This document shows positions 12,393 to 25,295 of a DNA stretch of 64,000 nucleotides, piece after piece. The notes under the pieces were generated by a model, which saw only the letters and a list, made by a program, of their open reading frames with translations, was not told the DNA's origin and did not search any database. The stretch comes from Hofstenia miamia (Eukaryota > Xenacoelomorpha > Acoela), in the NCBI GenBank assembly GCA_004352715.1, contig SCFE01000055.1, forward strand, positions 850,645-914,644, written 5' to 3'. The position numbers were made by a program, and so were the translations under genes. Numbering within the stretch: the stretch's first letter is position 1; each line of letters opens with the position of its first letter.

Positions 12393-13406
12393 TTGCTAAC
12401 TGAATTCAACGTCGGTTTCATGATATCTCCTATTAGTGACAAACAAATGAACACGATTTTCTATTTGATAGGATTGGATTGCTAAAAAAACTTTTCGGGT
12501 TCTGAAAGGGCAACCTGATGTCAATCACTAATTCATGTTACTATGAATACGTATGCTGATTTTTCTTTACGTCGTTAAGATTTATAGTATAGACGTAATT
12601 TCTGCGTCCATATGCAACTTAATTCTAAAGATTGTTTTGAATTTGTGGAGTAAGTCCCTATGTGAGCAGCCTAATTTGTTAACTGTGGGCATAAACCTCA
12701 TCTTTGCATTAGCCGTACACTTCCTACAATAATGAAAATGTATGAACTATTTTAAATTAGTAAAATAACCGTGCATAATTGTAACATTATCATCAACATC
12801 TTTTCCAATGTCTCTTCCATAAGTTTGTTTGGAAATAATATGCAATTTTTTAATTATGTGAATTCAAAGCTAAGTATTAGGCCATTCAATTTAACTGGGT
12901 TACTCCATTTATACAAAATTCAATATAATGTCACCATTAATAGATTCTCCATCCACATTTCAACCAAGAGCACAAATTACCTAAATTCAAATGAATAACT
13001 AAATTCATTGACCCAATATAGTGTTCTTAATTAGAACACTTGATTGAGCAAACCCAGAAGCACGATTTTAATGTTGAATAAGTGTCCATGAGCTTTTAAG
13101 ATGAAATGTATATAACTTTGAAATGAGCATTTGATCATGTTTCCTTCGAGCTAAAAATTTAGGACTGTTGTTTGAATTAATATTCAGTAGTTTAAGAAGT
13201 TAATTTCCATTTAGACTCTCAAAGCTACTCTCTGGAATTTGTTTGATTTTTTTACGTTTGTTATCTTAGAGGTAATAATAACTAAATATGTTATTGGAAC
13301 TTTGCATTTTGCATAATTGCAATGCTTTTAGAATCATTTTTAAGAGTGATTGAATTTTCGGATAGCTTGTGTATTTCAGAAATGTAGAGTGTTCTATTGT
13401 TGTGGG

Positions 13407-13409
<3 letters not shown>

Positions 13410-13446
<37 letters not shown>
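13410..13446. repeat. (TA)n microsatellite
   Basis: Uninterrupted TA run followed by a short GT run. Confidence 0.9.
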
Positions 13447-13450
<4 letters not shown>

Positions 13451-14616
13451 GTTTGTGTGTGTGTTTTCGCTTCATATATTGAATATTTGATATGTTGAAT
13501 TTTCGCTTTACATTTTGGCGATCTATAGCAAATCATTGGTATTTTTTATATATGTATATATAATTTCCATTTTGATTTTTGATTTTCTCTATGTGTGTAT
13601 GTCAAGAAATATTCGAAATTGTTAATTATAATCATACAAAATCAGTTAATGCATTCCTTAATTCATAGTATTAACGGGAACATTGCATGATCATATTAAG
13701 AATAAAAATATACAATAAAGATTTAACGAAGTGCATGGATAATCTATCTATCTAAATATTTATATTTGCTTTAATAGTTTGGATAAATTTAATGGTAATG
13801 TAAAAATTTATTAAGTACAGGAATATGTCCTAAAGATTTGGAGCACCATGCATAAAAAATATATATTTTTGAATAGTTATGTGTATTTCTAATTTTTCAC
13901 ACAGTGATTACAGTATTTCTGTATGCGTTCATTTGGATTCTTGTATCAGATATTTAGTTTTTTCGTTTTACATCTGCATAGAGGTTCATTGAAATAAACT
14001 TTGATTGTTTTCTACTTTCTGTTAAATTTGACAAGATTGAGTTGAGCATACATACATATCTTTTTTGTCGAATGTTCATAAAAATGCACATACAAAATTT
14101 AAGAAATATTGATATGCAAATTTTGAAGAATTCCCTTACCTTAATTACATCTATCAATGAGTTATGTGATTTTCTCAAATTTATCAGATATGTTCACAAA
14201 AAAATTGTAAAAATAGAAAACTTTGCATGCTAGATACAAATATTTTTCAAGATTTTACAAAAAATAAAAACTAATAAAGATATTAGTGACAAGAGAAACT
14301 AAATGTCTGCTAAAAAAATTCGAAAAAAATTGACCTTCCATTAAGAAAATTAAAAATTGTGTAAGCAATCAAAATTATAACACGAATAATCACAAATTTA
14401 TTTTGTTATACATGCTGTCTCTTTTTTGAGATGGCTTTAAATGAAAATGTTGAATTTCTTTCCTTTTCGAATAAATGAATATGCAAATATTCACAGTGAA
14501 TTATCTGTATACAACAGTTGCTGTTTCTTCTTTAATTATTTTTAATTTAAGAATTGCCAAAATCTCCAAGTAATTTTTTAATAGAGTATAGCGTTTTTAT
14601 CTTCAATCTAATTTAG

Positions 14617-14880
14617 ATGGACCTATTATTAAGTCCATTAAATCCATTACAGGAAGCGAAAATGGTCTACTTACCAAAACGTGTGAAGTGGACTCAGTTC
14701 CGAAGTCAACCATCGTATGGACAAAGTTTGGTGATCCTTCGTTTATACAAAGGTCAGACACATTGACATTCAATAAGCTAAAGCCAGAGCATTCAGGGGT
14801 TTATCAGTGCAATGCAGAGGTCCAATTCAAAGATGGAGAAAAATCAAAGCAAACTGCCGACTTAGAAGTATTTGTAAGAT
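14617..14880 (+). CDS. Ig/FN3 adhesion receptor, exon c (complete Ig domain)
   Basis: Internal exon, 264 bases, after TAATTTAG and before donor GTAAGT, phase 1 at both ends, so it is a one-exon Ig domain. Key residues visible: B-strand cysteine in LLTKTCEVD, core tryptophan in STIVWTKFGDPSF, then TLTFNKLKPEHSGVYQCNAE with the F-strand Y-x-C. The layout with the short D-strand stretch before TLTF recalls the corresponding domain of insect Echinoid (family knowledge, from memory). The domain ends DLEVFVR and continues F-K-P into the next exon. Confidence 0.9.
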
Positions 14881-15808
14881 GTAAGTTTCTTGCAACATCT
14901 ATCCAGAAACTGCTTCCAATTAATGCATATTTTGTTTTCACTCTAAAATAAGCTTTTTTATAAATCCATTCTTTTTTATTGTCAAAAATTTCGTAGCCAT
15001 CAATCTTTCCACAATAGCATTTGTAGAGTTGGTGTTTGACGCATGTCTTTGCAAGGCTATTTTAATTTTTTGAGATGTAATACTTTGCTCTTTTTGAAAA
15101 TATTTACAATAATAAATTGAATCACTACACTTTTTGTGTTTTACTTCTCTTTCAGCTAAGATGTGACTGAAATAAGACCCAACATAATGCAAATCTGCAT
15201 TATTACTTTAAAGTATCACTCATGATAATACATTTTTCAATTTTATATAAAAAGTATGTTTTCGTACACAAATGACACGTCCAACTTGGATTGGATTTCA
15301 AGATTCGACTTTGAATATTTACAGAGGTTTGGACTGAAACTGGCCAAAATCCTGAATCTATTTGACTTAAATTTGGTAAAGTAGCCTCTAAAATATAGCA
15401 TCTGCTCCTAAGAATAGCACCTGAAGGGGGCAATATCAATGTGAAAAAATAATTTTAAACTGATACAACGTCAAAAAATTTTAAAAATGTTGAATGACAA
15501 TGAGTGTGATATTTTCACCTGATGTACGCAGTGTTAAATATAGTGTATTATCGTTTCGATTTTTGAAAATTGGAAAACGATTCCGAAATTAAGTTTCACG
15601 TGTTGAAAATGTATCATTTTTGGATAAATTATTTAAAATCTATAAATGAACTATGTATTCTTCAATCTTCACATGAAAAAACATTTTAATTATAAAGCAA
15701 AACTAAAAAGATTATAATCATTCTCTACTTCATGAAAACGACTTGGTCGCTTACCTGCACTATGCCCAAGCATTGCACTGCATGTTGTTAATTTAGTATT
15801 TTATTTAG

Positions 15809-15909
15809 TTAAGCCTATCGTCACACCATGTACTCCAAACCAAACCCATTATCAGGCAAAAGAAGGAACAAGTGTAACATTGTGTTGCCAAAGTGAGAGC
15901 TTGCCACAG
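15809..15909 (+). CDS. Ig/FN3 adhesion receptor, exon d (first half of third Ig domain)
   Basis: Internal exon, 101 bases, after TTTATTTAG, entering in phase 1 and leaving in phase 0 at CAG before GTACAT. It encodes KPIVTPCTPNQTHYQAKEGT, then SVTLCCQSESLPQ with the B-strand cysteine. The tryptophan and second cysteine lie in the exon at 23566, 7.7 kb away. The doubled Cys-Cys is unusual, and there is a further cysteine in VTPCTP. Confidence 0.85.
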
Positions 15910-16903
15910 GTACATTTCTGCTTATATATATATATATATATAAATTCAAAAATATGTTTCACATCATTTTTGTGCACATAGAGGCGTGATATTTGTTGTA
16001 TATGCAGTTTTAAGTTTAGGAATCATGTTGAAAAGTATTTCAGAATGCATTATTTAGTGGTGTGTTCGATTCTAGCAATAATATTTATTCAGGTGCTAAT
16101 GATTCTGTCAGTATCTGTAATAAGGGTACTTTTACAAGCTTAGCAAATTGATCAGAATAACAAACTTAAGCATTACTAGATGTTTGAAATCGTTGGAAAA
16201 TGAGATGTTTAATGGAGAATTTTTAATCATTAAATGTCATTTGAGTTTAGTCACGAAATTTCATCACACACTGAATTTTAAAGAAAAATGTGATTGTAAC
16301 CATTTGAATATTATCTGGTTCTTTTAAAATTTTAATGATAAAAATATAAATTTATAGAAGTTCAATTACAAACAATATTTTATAGCTAGTTAATTGACTC
16401 CTGATTCAAATCCACAATATTCTATAGTAATTCAGGATAAGACAACCACAATATTTATCTCGTCATAGATAAGAAAGTTTTATTTCAAATTTGCAATTCT
16501 GACTATTTAAGGTTCCCATCATGTTACAGTAATACTCAAAGACTTCTTAAAAACTAGTTTTCATATTATTTTTAAGGGCATTCTTCTTACCTTTCACAAT
16601 AGGATTTAAAAATGGGTAAACCGAGTCAGTATAAGTTGTAAATATATTGTGCTTAAACTGGTTTCTAATAATACATTATGACAGATAAGTATAAATTTTT
16701 TGTCACTTCATTGAATAGCGATTACAAACAATTGAGATATAAAAATGCTGCATAAAAATATAAGTAATTTTCTAGTGTAGGGAATCTTATCTTCCTTCTT
16801 TAGATGTAATTTCTTTCTTTTTTATCTTCGACAAAAAGTTTATAATGAGGAAGCTTGCTCATTTGACCTCAAAATGATAAAGTGTATAAAATAGCCACAA
16901 TAA

Positions 16904-16906
<3 letters not shown>

Positions 16907-16938
<32 letters not shown>

Positions 16939-17129
16939 NNNNNNNNNNNNNNNNNNNNNNNNNNNNNNNNNNNNNNNNNNNNNNNNNNNNNNNNNNNNNN
17001 NNNNNNNNNNNNNNNNNNNNNNNNNNNNNNNNNNNNNNNNNNNNNNNNNNNNNNNNNNNNNNNNNNNNNNNNNNNNNNNNNNNNNNNNNNNNNNNNNNNN
17101 NNNNNNNNNNNNNNNNNNNNNNNNNNNNN

Positions 17130-17156
<27 letters not shown>
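16907..17156. repeat. (TA)n microsatellite containing an assembly gap
   Basis: TA runs on both sides of 191 N (16939-17129). Confidence 0.95.
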
Positions 17157-17157
<1 letters not shown>

Positions 17158-17161
<4 letters not shown>

Positions 17162-18330
17162 GTTGTAGCATAAGTTCGTTCGCATGAAATATATTGATTG
17201 TTTTCTTATTTACAGTGCATGCCTAGTACGTGTTTAGACATCATTAACAATTGCATAGTAACGTCCAACAACGCGTATTTATACAAACTATAATTAATAT
17301 TTTGGCATTTTTTAGATGCACTGCCAAGTCGATGGAAACAACCATTTCTGCCACATATTTTTATTCTCGTTCAATCAACAGCTCACAGCAGCAGAAGCAA
17401 CGAGGAATATTTCAAAACTTTACAGCGATGAAGTGATAAACGTCAGGACGGCTCAGAAATGGTATACGAAGTTCCGGAATCGAAACTTCTCTCTTGAAGA
17501 TACACGTCGTCCCGGAAGACCATCAGAATTTGATGAAGAGATGTTGAATGATTCGATTCTTGCTGATCCGCGTCAATCAACGAGAGATTTAGAAATTGTC
17601 ATGGGACATGACCATTCTACGATCGTCAGACATTTGTGAAAAATGGGGAAAGTGCAAACACTAGGTGGTTTGAATCCCCATGTCCTCACCGATAATCCGA
17701 AACAAAACAGAGTTTTAATTTCGGCATCACTGCTTTCCAGACACCAAGCTGCTACAAGGCAACATCAGTCTTTTCTTTCCAGAATAATCACAGGAGATGA
17801 AAAGTGGTGTCTGTATCTGAACAAGAAACGAACAAAGGCTTGGATAACTCCTGATAAACAACCTCCACCTCGAGTAAAAGATGACCGCCAACAGAGAAAT
17901 GTTATGCTTTCAGTCTGGTGGTCACAATCCGGTATTGTACACCACGAATTGGTGCCGAAAAATCAAACCCTCAACGCCGAGTTCTACTGTCAACAGCTTC
18001 AGCGGGCCAAGGCTGCAATAGAAGAGAAGCAACAAAACTGCAACGACAATATTCTCCTGCTGCATGATAACGACAATCTTGGATGAGCTTGATTGGGAGG
18101 TGCTTCCGCATCCGGCCCTACTCACAAGATTTGGCACGAACAGACTACCATCTGTTTCTATCATTGTCAAACCACTTATCAGGCCATCGCTTTGAGAACG
18201 AAGAAGACGTTCTGACCTTCATTACCAATTTTTTCAGGAAAAATCGTTCGGGAATTGGCAAGCTGACTGGACGTTGGCAAGAAGTCATCGAACAAAATTG
18301 AGAGTACGTCACTAACTAATTTTTCCAATT
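17158..18330 (+). pseudogene. mariner transposase pseudogene (DD34D type)
   Basis: A mariner element starting at a TIR-like TTAGGTTGTAGCATAAGTTC directly behind the TA repeat. The N-terminal half (17316-17639) has the paired helix-turn-helix region, with TAQKWYTKFRNRNFSLEDTR and RPGRPSEFDEE. An in-frame TGA at 17637-17639 separates it from the catalytic half, which continues in the same frame (17643-18086): NPHVL in place of the WVPHEL motif, ITGDEKW (first Asp) and LLHDN (second Asp). Just after HDN a deletion removes the usual ARPH region, and a 1-nt indel shifts frame. The third Asp is in ARTDYHLFLSLSNHL at 18083-18301, and the end reads RWQEVIEQN. No 3' TIR was found. Inactive copy inside the receptor intron. 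Confidence 0.9.
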
Positions 18331-18920
18331 TTTTTATCTTTTCAATGTTACATATGTATAAATATATGGAGTAACACANATTATGGCAGTGCTTTGGATT
18401 TTTACACATTTTTTAAATAAATGCAATGTTACCAAGCGCTTCTATAAATATCTATACTAAAGTTCTAATTTTTGTGGGAATTTACACAGCATATTTTACC
18501 TTAGATTTATCAAGCAGTATATAATTTTGTCACTTATTGGAAAAGAACTGAAACAAAAACAATGTTATAAATGTTCTAGGCATATTATTAAAAGCTGATT
18601 GGTAGTATAATTACGAAAAGAAATTTGAGTAATCATTTCAGAATAGATTTTTTTACTAACTATTATGTGTCTAAGTTTATAACTTTACAGTAAGTTTTGA
18701 ATGGATTATTTGAACTCAAGGAATAGTTTATTACGGTAGATGCAGTGCACAATTTTTTAAGGATATTCACAGAATGCAAAACATGAGACAGCAAGCGCAA
18801 TGATATTTTCATATGAGTTAGCCGATGAAGTCAATAAAACTTTTTTTTGAGGTTCAATATTGTCGTTCGTTTTGAACAGCCAAATATTTTAAAGGTGCAA
18901 ATGAGTTTTGAACCAACCTG

Positions 18921-19332
18921 CCTTTAGTGACTTACTTTTCAAATTATTCTGTCAAAAATGTTGTTTGAAACAAACTCTTTTTTATTGAAATCAATAGCAA
19001 ATGCTTTGTTGCATTTAAAATGCTCGAGCCCTTGTGGTGACATTTTCATTCCTAAATTGCTTTTTTCAAAATTGGTATGCTTTCATTTTGCNGGCTGCAA
19101 TAGAAGAGAAGCAACAAAACTGCAACGACAATATTCTGCTGCTGCANNNNNNNNNNNNNNCCTTTAGTGACTTACTTTTCAAATTATTCTGTCAAGAAAT
19201 GTTGTTTGAAACAAACTCTTTTTTATTGAAATCAATAGCAAATGCTTTGTTGCATTTAAAATGCTCGAGCCCTTGTGGTGACATTTTCATTCCTAAATTG
19301 CTTTTTTCAAAATTGGTATGCTTTCATTTTGC
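18921..19332. other. probable false tandem duplication with mariner filler
   Basis: 18921-19091 and 19161-19332 are nearly identical (171 and 172 bases). Between them come one N (19092), 54 bases matching the mariner at 18013-18066 with one mismatch, and 14 N (19147-19160). This looks like gap-filling error rather than biology. Confidence 0.85.
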
Positions 19333-21961
19333 TTTGAAATTGCATTATATTAGCCATAAATTAAGTACAGTGAGATGACTTTAAAGGAAATTGCAATTGA
19401 AGCACAACTTTCTTAATTTAATTGGCGATGTAATAGCTTTTAATTTTTTGCAGACAGCCTGTTAATAGGGAAGGAAAGTCTTTAGAATGAAATAATTTCT
19501 GCTTCTCGTTGATGGGCACTTGGTTTAATACAAGCGTCATTTTAAAAACAGTTATTAAGAAATCGAGAGCGATGCCTCTTTAAGCAGAGTTTATCTCTAT
19601 CAGTGATGAAAGCTTTTAATTCTTTGCATTTGGCGCTTTAAAAGTCAGATATTCATTTATCAAAGAACACGTTAAATAAATTCCACCCAAACGATATTCA
19701 TCTTTTTAACTTATACTTTCTATATTGTTACGTTAATTTTCATGTCATGTTTAATGAATGCCTTTACTTAACTTTTTAGAACTCAGATTTAATTTTTTTA
19801 TTCATTTTTCGCATGGAATAGATGTTGTTACTTTCTAAATTCAATATCATTTTTATATTCCACTGCAAGGTATTATTTCAATTTTTTGTAAGAATTGCAA
19901 GTTTATTGCATGACCAATTTCCTCAGCAGGCAGCTCAGCTCAAAGCCGGCAATTTTGATTTCCCTACATTAAGTAATATGTCTCTGTGCCTGTTATTTCC
20001 GAAATTTTTTTAATCTTTTTTTCCATGAAATTTTCTTGTACAAGCCAACAAATAAGGATCAAGAGAATTTATTAAAAATTGCAAAGCCTGAATATTATCA
20101 GAAACATGAATGGATTGGGTGCTGCAATATTTTATTACAGGTTCCACCGTGCAAGTAAGTTTGTTTGTGCTCGGCATAATTTGCTAAATAAAATTTATGT
20201 ATCTTGGAGGCATGAGTAGGATGCACTCCTAGTTACCGCTCCTTAGGCCACGATTTTGGGAGAAATTTTAGTTTATCTTGTGTGGAACGAATATTGTAAG
20301 ATAGATTTGATTGGAACTCTTATCTGTAGTGTCAATGTTTTTAAAGACTTCTACAGTAAATATGCTTCCAAGCATATTTTGAAGTAGGATTTAGAAGTGT
20401 TTTGGGAAACGTTTACATATTAAGCTAACACAAAGTAAATTTGAAAATCGTGAGGCATGGACAGATCTATTTGGGAACATTCCTTAATGTAATGTTGCAA
20501 ATTTCTATTAAAGCATATGGCTGTGCCTGAGGTTGTTGAAAAAATTACCAATTTTTCCTTGAAGATTTCGAATTTTTGAAAAAGATTTAAATTCTCTCCA
20601 AACCTAATGTTAATGTATTAATATATTTTGAGCCCATGGAAGCAACAAAGAATATTGAATGTTTCTTGAATATGTGCAAAATCAGAAGCTTCAATGGGAC
20701 AGAAAAACGAGAACTCAAACTCTTCTCTGTTACGTGGTGATTTCAGATTGAACATAGCGTTAATAGGTTGCTTTAGGTTAAGGTTCTTCTTTAGGATCCA
20801 ATAATAGTCTCATCTGAAACAGATTTGTTGTGGCTCTCTGAGAAACCAAGAGAAATTCCATTCCCTTGACACATTTTTGGGTTTTTTGTAGGTTTTACAC
20901 ATAGTTAAACTACATATTCAACAGATAAACATTAATTAACTGAGTAAATCATTCCTAAAATATGTAACCATTGTTGTTTCACTGATGTTAGCTCCATAAA
21001 CAATTCAAATTTATTTGGCTTCTTAACGCCCGATTTGGTAATGAATTAGGGTTATGCTATGCCTGTTAATTGGGATAATACATTGGCCAAATATTAGCTG
21101 CGTCGTTTCACCATAGTTCTATTGAAAATGAGAAGTTGATGATCAATTCCTACAAGAAAGCGGAACTTGTGCAATGCTGTTTTTTATGTAGTGTCGTACG
21201 TAAAGTTGTATATGTTATTGTCCAATATATATTATAAAGGATTTAAAATTTTGGTAATTTAAATGGCGAAATTCAGGATTTTCAATTCCGAGTTTCTTGT
21301 TTGCGAGTCACGGCATTTTTCAGTATTTAAAACTTTCAATTGGGTTTGCAGTTGCTTAATTAAATATTAAAAAATTTTAATTAACAGTTCTCTAATAAAT
21401 GACAAATCTATTAAACTCATGTTTTCTCAAACAGGAAAAATAATTTTAAGAGGGGATATACAAAACAGAATCCGAATTTCTGCAAAAATATTAACGCAGC
21501 ATAAAAATAAAATTTTTAAGCATATGTCTCTACGGCGATAATAAAAATGTTTTGAAATAGAGAACAATGTTGGCATCTTATTAAAAACAAGGGTATTTAT
21601 AAAATAATTTTAATGGGTTATGTCATAATGCAACGGTTACTTTGATTTTCCTTAAATCAGGATGTACATTCAAGTTGTAAAATTAAAGGTTTGTTTGGAA
21701 ACAGTTTCACTTAAAATGTTTTTTTTCAATAAATTAGATAGCGAAAGGTAATAAGCCATGTTATTAAAATTCATATTCGCTTGTTTTCTTATTCTACAAT
21801 GAATTAAGCAATGAATTAAATCTATAAAGAGTGCAAAAATAGATTGCAACATAACATTACTACAAGGAATTGCTAAATCTTGCGTTCAAATGTGTCTTCT
21901 TAAGTGATATTGATGTATATTACTTTGTGTTTCTTCTCATGTTATTGCGTTAAATTGTAAA

Positions 21962-21965
<4 letters not shown>

Positions 21966-21992
<27 letters not shown>
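21966..21992. repeat. (TA)n microsatellite
   Basis: Run of TA followed by TTTA units. Confidence 0.85.
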
Positions 21993-21997
<5 letters not shown>

Positions 21998-23300
21998 TTA
22001 TTTATAATAAATGCAAAAATTTCAACAATAAAAAAAAGTAATTAAGTGTATTAAATTGGGTAATTATAAGAAATGAAATTCCATTGTTGCCCTAGTGGAT
22101 ATTTGTATGCACAACTGAATATGGAGTCAAATAATACAAGTTTTGCAATTTTAACATATATTAAATATTTAAAATAATATTTTGTTTCTATTTGTGAAAT
22201 GCGGTGCAAATTGCCAATGTTGAGTTTTAGATCTCTTAGAATTAAAAGCAGAACTGAAATTGTCATTTATTTTGCAAGTCATATCATATTTATTTATTAA
22301 GTATCTAGCTGTCTTGAGAAATCAATTGATTATCAATTCAACCAAAAATAGATTAATTTTTTCACCAAGGTTTGACGAAAATTACGGGACATTTCTATTT
22401 TGTATGCGTTCTCTTGGAGTCATATTACCACGAAACGAAACTATTATAATAAATTTAATGTTTTTTTTCATTCTTGATATTTGGACTACATGTAATTTTA
22501 TCTCTATTTTTGTTTTAGCCCGAACTATCTATGAATTTTTGATGTTTTAAAGTGTCTTGAAGAAACAACTTTAAAACTAATGAGTAAAGATACTCAAATT
22601 CGAATTTGAGAGGGAATATGCCCCTCTATCATTTGGTTGTTTCAGGGTTTGAATATCTTTATTAGGTAAGAGGTTAAATTTTTTAAAGAAGCATCAGTTC
22701 TTAAAAATTTCCCAGGTAGTTTAAGATTAACCTAAATTGTAAGTCTTAATGTTTTTAAAATTATTTCAAAATTGAAAAATTGGCTAAGTGATCATCAACT
22801 GCTGTTGTTTTGATTCCTTTTCAGAAGCTTCCAATATCTTCATTGAAATTTCTAATAACCATGTATTTTTGTAGAAACCATTAATACAGTACAACTATTT
22901 AAATATTGGGGTATTGCATCCACCTCCACATAAGTCATTAACAACAAGTTCAATTCTTCAAATGATGAAAATTTTTGAGATGAGACTTTTTCCCACTTCC
23001 TTATTGTTTGTATGTTTCAATTTGGAACTCTTAGTGAGTTATGCTTAATGACTTAATGATAGATTGTCGATGACTAGACAAAAAAAGGTATCAATGTAAC
23101 GATTCTATTATTTTTATAGTCACTTGTTATCCTGTAGATAGAGATAGTGGGGTCATGTACTCCTAGTTCAATTAATAACTTGTAATTACCACTAACATCG
23201 TCTAATTTTACGTCTATAGTAATGCTTATTTTTAGGTCACTTTGTATGTAATATTTTGTGAACTAATTATTGATTACCTTATATATATATATATATATAT

Positions 23301-23511
23301 AATCTCTCTACCCTTTACGAGCTCATCGCAATCGCCAAATCTCAGTTAGGACATTTCGATTTACGAAATCGTTTATTCCGTCACAGATTCAAAAAGAATA
23401 TCCATTTGTATATTATACTTAATGTTATAAGTTTGTATATTTCACTATTATTCAACCCTAGGGTTGCAAGTGAATAAATTTTCTCTTTCTTTCTTTCTTT
23501 CTTTTCTTTCA
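23301..23511 (+). mobile_element. retroelement 3'-end-like segment with (TTTC)n tail
   Basis: About 210 bases of higher-complexity sequence between two TA runs (23280-23300 and 23512-23534). It ends in AACCCTAGGGTTGCAAGTGA, an AATAAA and a (TTTC)n run (about 23481-23511). One plus frame is open and reads LSTLYELIAIAKSQLGHFDL and on to FNPRVASE. A short 3' tail repeat after an AATAAA is what LINE or SINE 3' ends look like. Family not recognised. Confidence 0.4.
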
Positions 23512-23565
23512 TATATATATATATATATATATATTAAAGTATTAAAGTTTTGAAGGTTGTTATAG

Positions 23566-23791
23566 GCAGTAATAACTTGGATTCATCCAGAAAATCGTAA
23601 AAATGTTCTTCCATCAGCACGTTACTCATGGAACGCCACACCACCCGAGGGAACTAAGTTTCTCAAGCACCAAACAACTCGACTTACAATAAACAGTGTG
23701 ATGTCATATGATTACAAGAAGTACACGTGTGAATTCGATAATGAAGTGGGTGATATCAAGATTGATCATACATTTAGTCTAGTTCCAGTTG
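23566..23791 (+). CDS. Ig/FN3 adhesion receptor, exon e (second half of third Ig domain)
   Basis: Internal exon, 226 bases, entering in phase 0 after TTGTTATAG and leaving in phase 1 before GTAAGC. It encodes AVITWIHPENRKNV with the core tryptophan, then TTRLTINSVMSYDYKKYTCE with the F-strand Y-x-C, ending FSLVPV. Joined to exon d (CCQSESLPQ-AVITW) it gives a regular Ig domain. Two NxS/T glycosylation sites can be read (WNAT here, and NQTH in exon d). FN3 follows directly, with no further Ig domain between. Confidence 0.9.
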
Positions 23792-24537
23792 GTAAGCTTC
23801 TTCGGACTTTATTTTTAAAGCAATGGTTTATTTCAAATATTATCTAGCAGTCACTGTTAAATTTTCAGTTGTAAGACGGTATAATTGTATAAGATTTATA
23901 GAGTTTTCTCGAAAATATTTTCACTGTTGGCTTCAGTTTTCAAAAATATATTATCATTCAGTTTTTCGACGATTTTTAATGTCAGCGTTTTGTTAATGCA
24001 ATAGATTGTTACGCAGTGTTTAGGTTAGATTTAAAACGTTTCAATCAAGCCTTATTGCTGATTACGTATTATTGTTTATATTAATAATTACAGCAATAAT
24101 GTCCCACATATTTCTAGTTTTTTACATAGTGATAAATTTAACATAAAATGTCTGAACTTTAGTATACAGTCGCACTCATATCTGACATTTATCACGGCTT
24201 GATGTTATAATAAAGCAGATTTTGTGAAATATGTATAGTTTTTAATTGATATTAGTAACAATGAGGCTTAGGAAAACTGTTGATTAAGCACCATCTAAAT
24301 CATTTTCGTTCTTGGCCAAAGAGTTGTGTAATTTTCATATATCGCAATTAAGAATGTCATGGAAATTCATTAGTACTTCTGAAATAGTTCTCCTTGAAGA
24401 CAGAAGTTTTCATTGTGAATAATGATGTACTATTTCTTGAAATTCACTATTTGATCTCTGCCATTCGATTAATAATGGAGTAGAATTTTACTTTTAAAAC
24501 ACAGTTTTAGATTGTTTTTTATTTTGGCAAGTAAATG

Positions 24538-25295
24538 CCGTAAAGTGGGGTAATTCGGAACGGGTTTTTAAGTAATAAATTGCATTTCTAAACGTCATAA
24601 CCGAATTTTTTATCCACAGAAACCTCAAAGTAATCATTCTTGCTAAGATTACATAATGAAATTTTCAGTGATATGGAAGCAGATCATTAAAACTAATCAA
24701 GCGAAACCCTTACATATCCAAAAATGGGGTGAATCTGAACGCTTTCCTAATTTTCATAAATCATAATGAGACACTGAAAAACGAGTGAATTATTATTGCT
24801 AACCGTTAGCACAAGTAAAGATTGGGTCAATACTGCTGCTATCGTATATACTACAATGCCGTCGATGATATGCAATACAACAGATCTAATTAGAACCATT
24901 GTACTCACAAAAGCGGACACTGTATCCACAAAAATTCTTCTTCATCTTTCGATGATGTTAATGATGATACTGAGAGGTCAACGGACTTTGGTTGTTTGAT
25001 AGTGTTTTTATATGTTTTTCGTCAATCAAAATGAATTTTAAAAAATTAAATCGTCAGAGAGTTACATCAAAAGAAGCACGAGCTGTTGTAATTTGATGAA
25101 TGACCACTGATATAAGTTTAAATGAAAACTATATCGATTGATTTTTCAAATTTAATCAAATGATCTGAAGTCAGCATAGATATCTTCCCGCACCGTTTAG
25201 AATATAATATCAGTCTGAGAAAAAGGTAAATTGATAAAGGAAGCAAAGGAATGCGGCAAAAAGTTTTTGAGTTTCGAATTACTCCATCTTACCGG
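24538..25295. mobile_element. degenerate DNA transposon or MITE with TIRs
   Basis: The left end 24538-24561 (CCGTAAAGTGGGGTAATTCG...) matches the reverse complement of 25271-25295 at roughly four bases in five. A second diverged copy of the motif (ATGGGGTGAATCTGAACG) is at about 24724. No transposase-like frame is left inside. Confidence 0.45.

Larger units (their letters stand above)
8565..14616 (+). other. intron b-c of the adhesion receptor gene
   Basis: Phase-1 intron of 6.1 kb. It holds TA microsatellites, a G-rich hairpin element with head-to-head telomere-like arrays (9877-10186), a dispersed repeat pair (11351 and 12297) and an assembly gap (11453-11647). No exon was recognised. Confidence 0.6.
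15910..23565 (+). other. intron d-e of the adhesion receptor gene
   Basis: Phase-0 intron of 7.7 kb splitting an Ig domain. It carries TA microsatellites, a TA-flanked gap, a mariner pseudogene (17158-18330), a false duplication (18921-19332) and a LINE-tail-like segment ending in (TTTC)n (23301-23511). The 19.4-21.9 kb and 22.0-23.2 kb parts show only AT-rich unique DNA. Confidence 0.65.

Noticed and set aside
24747-24999. Overlapping open frames on both strands
   Set aside because: They lie inside the TIR element; no transposase motif.
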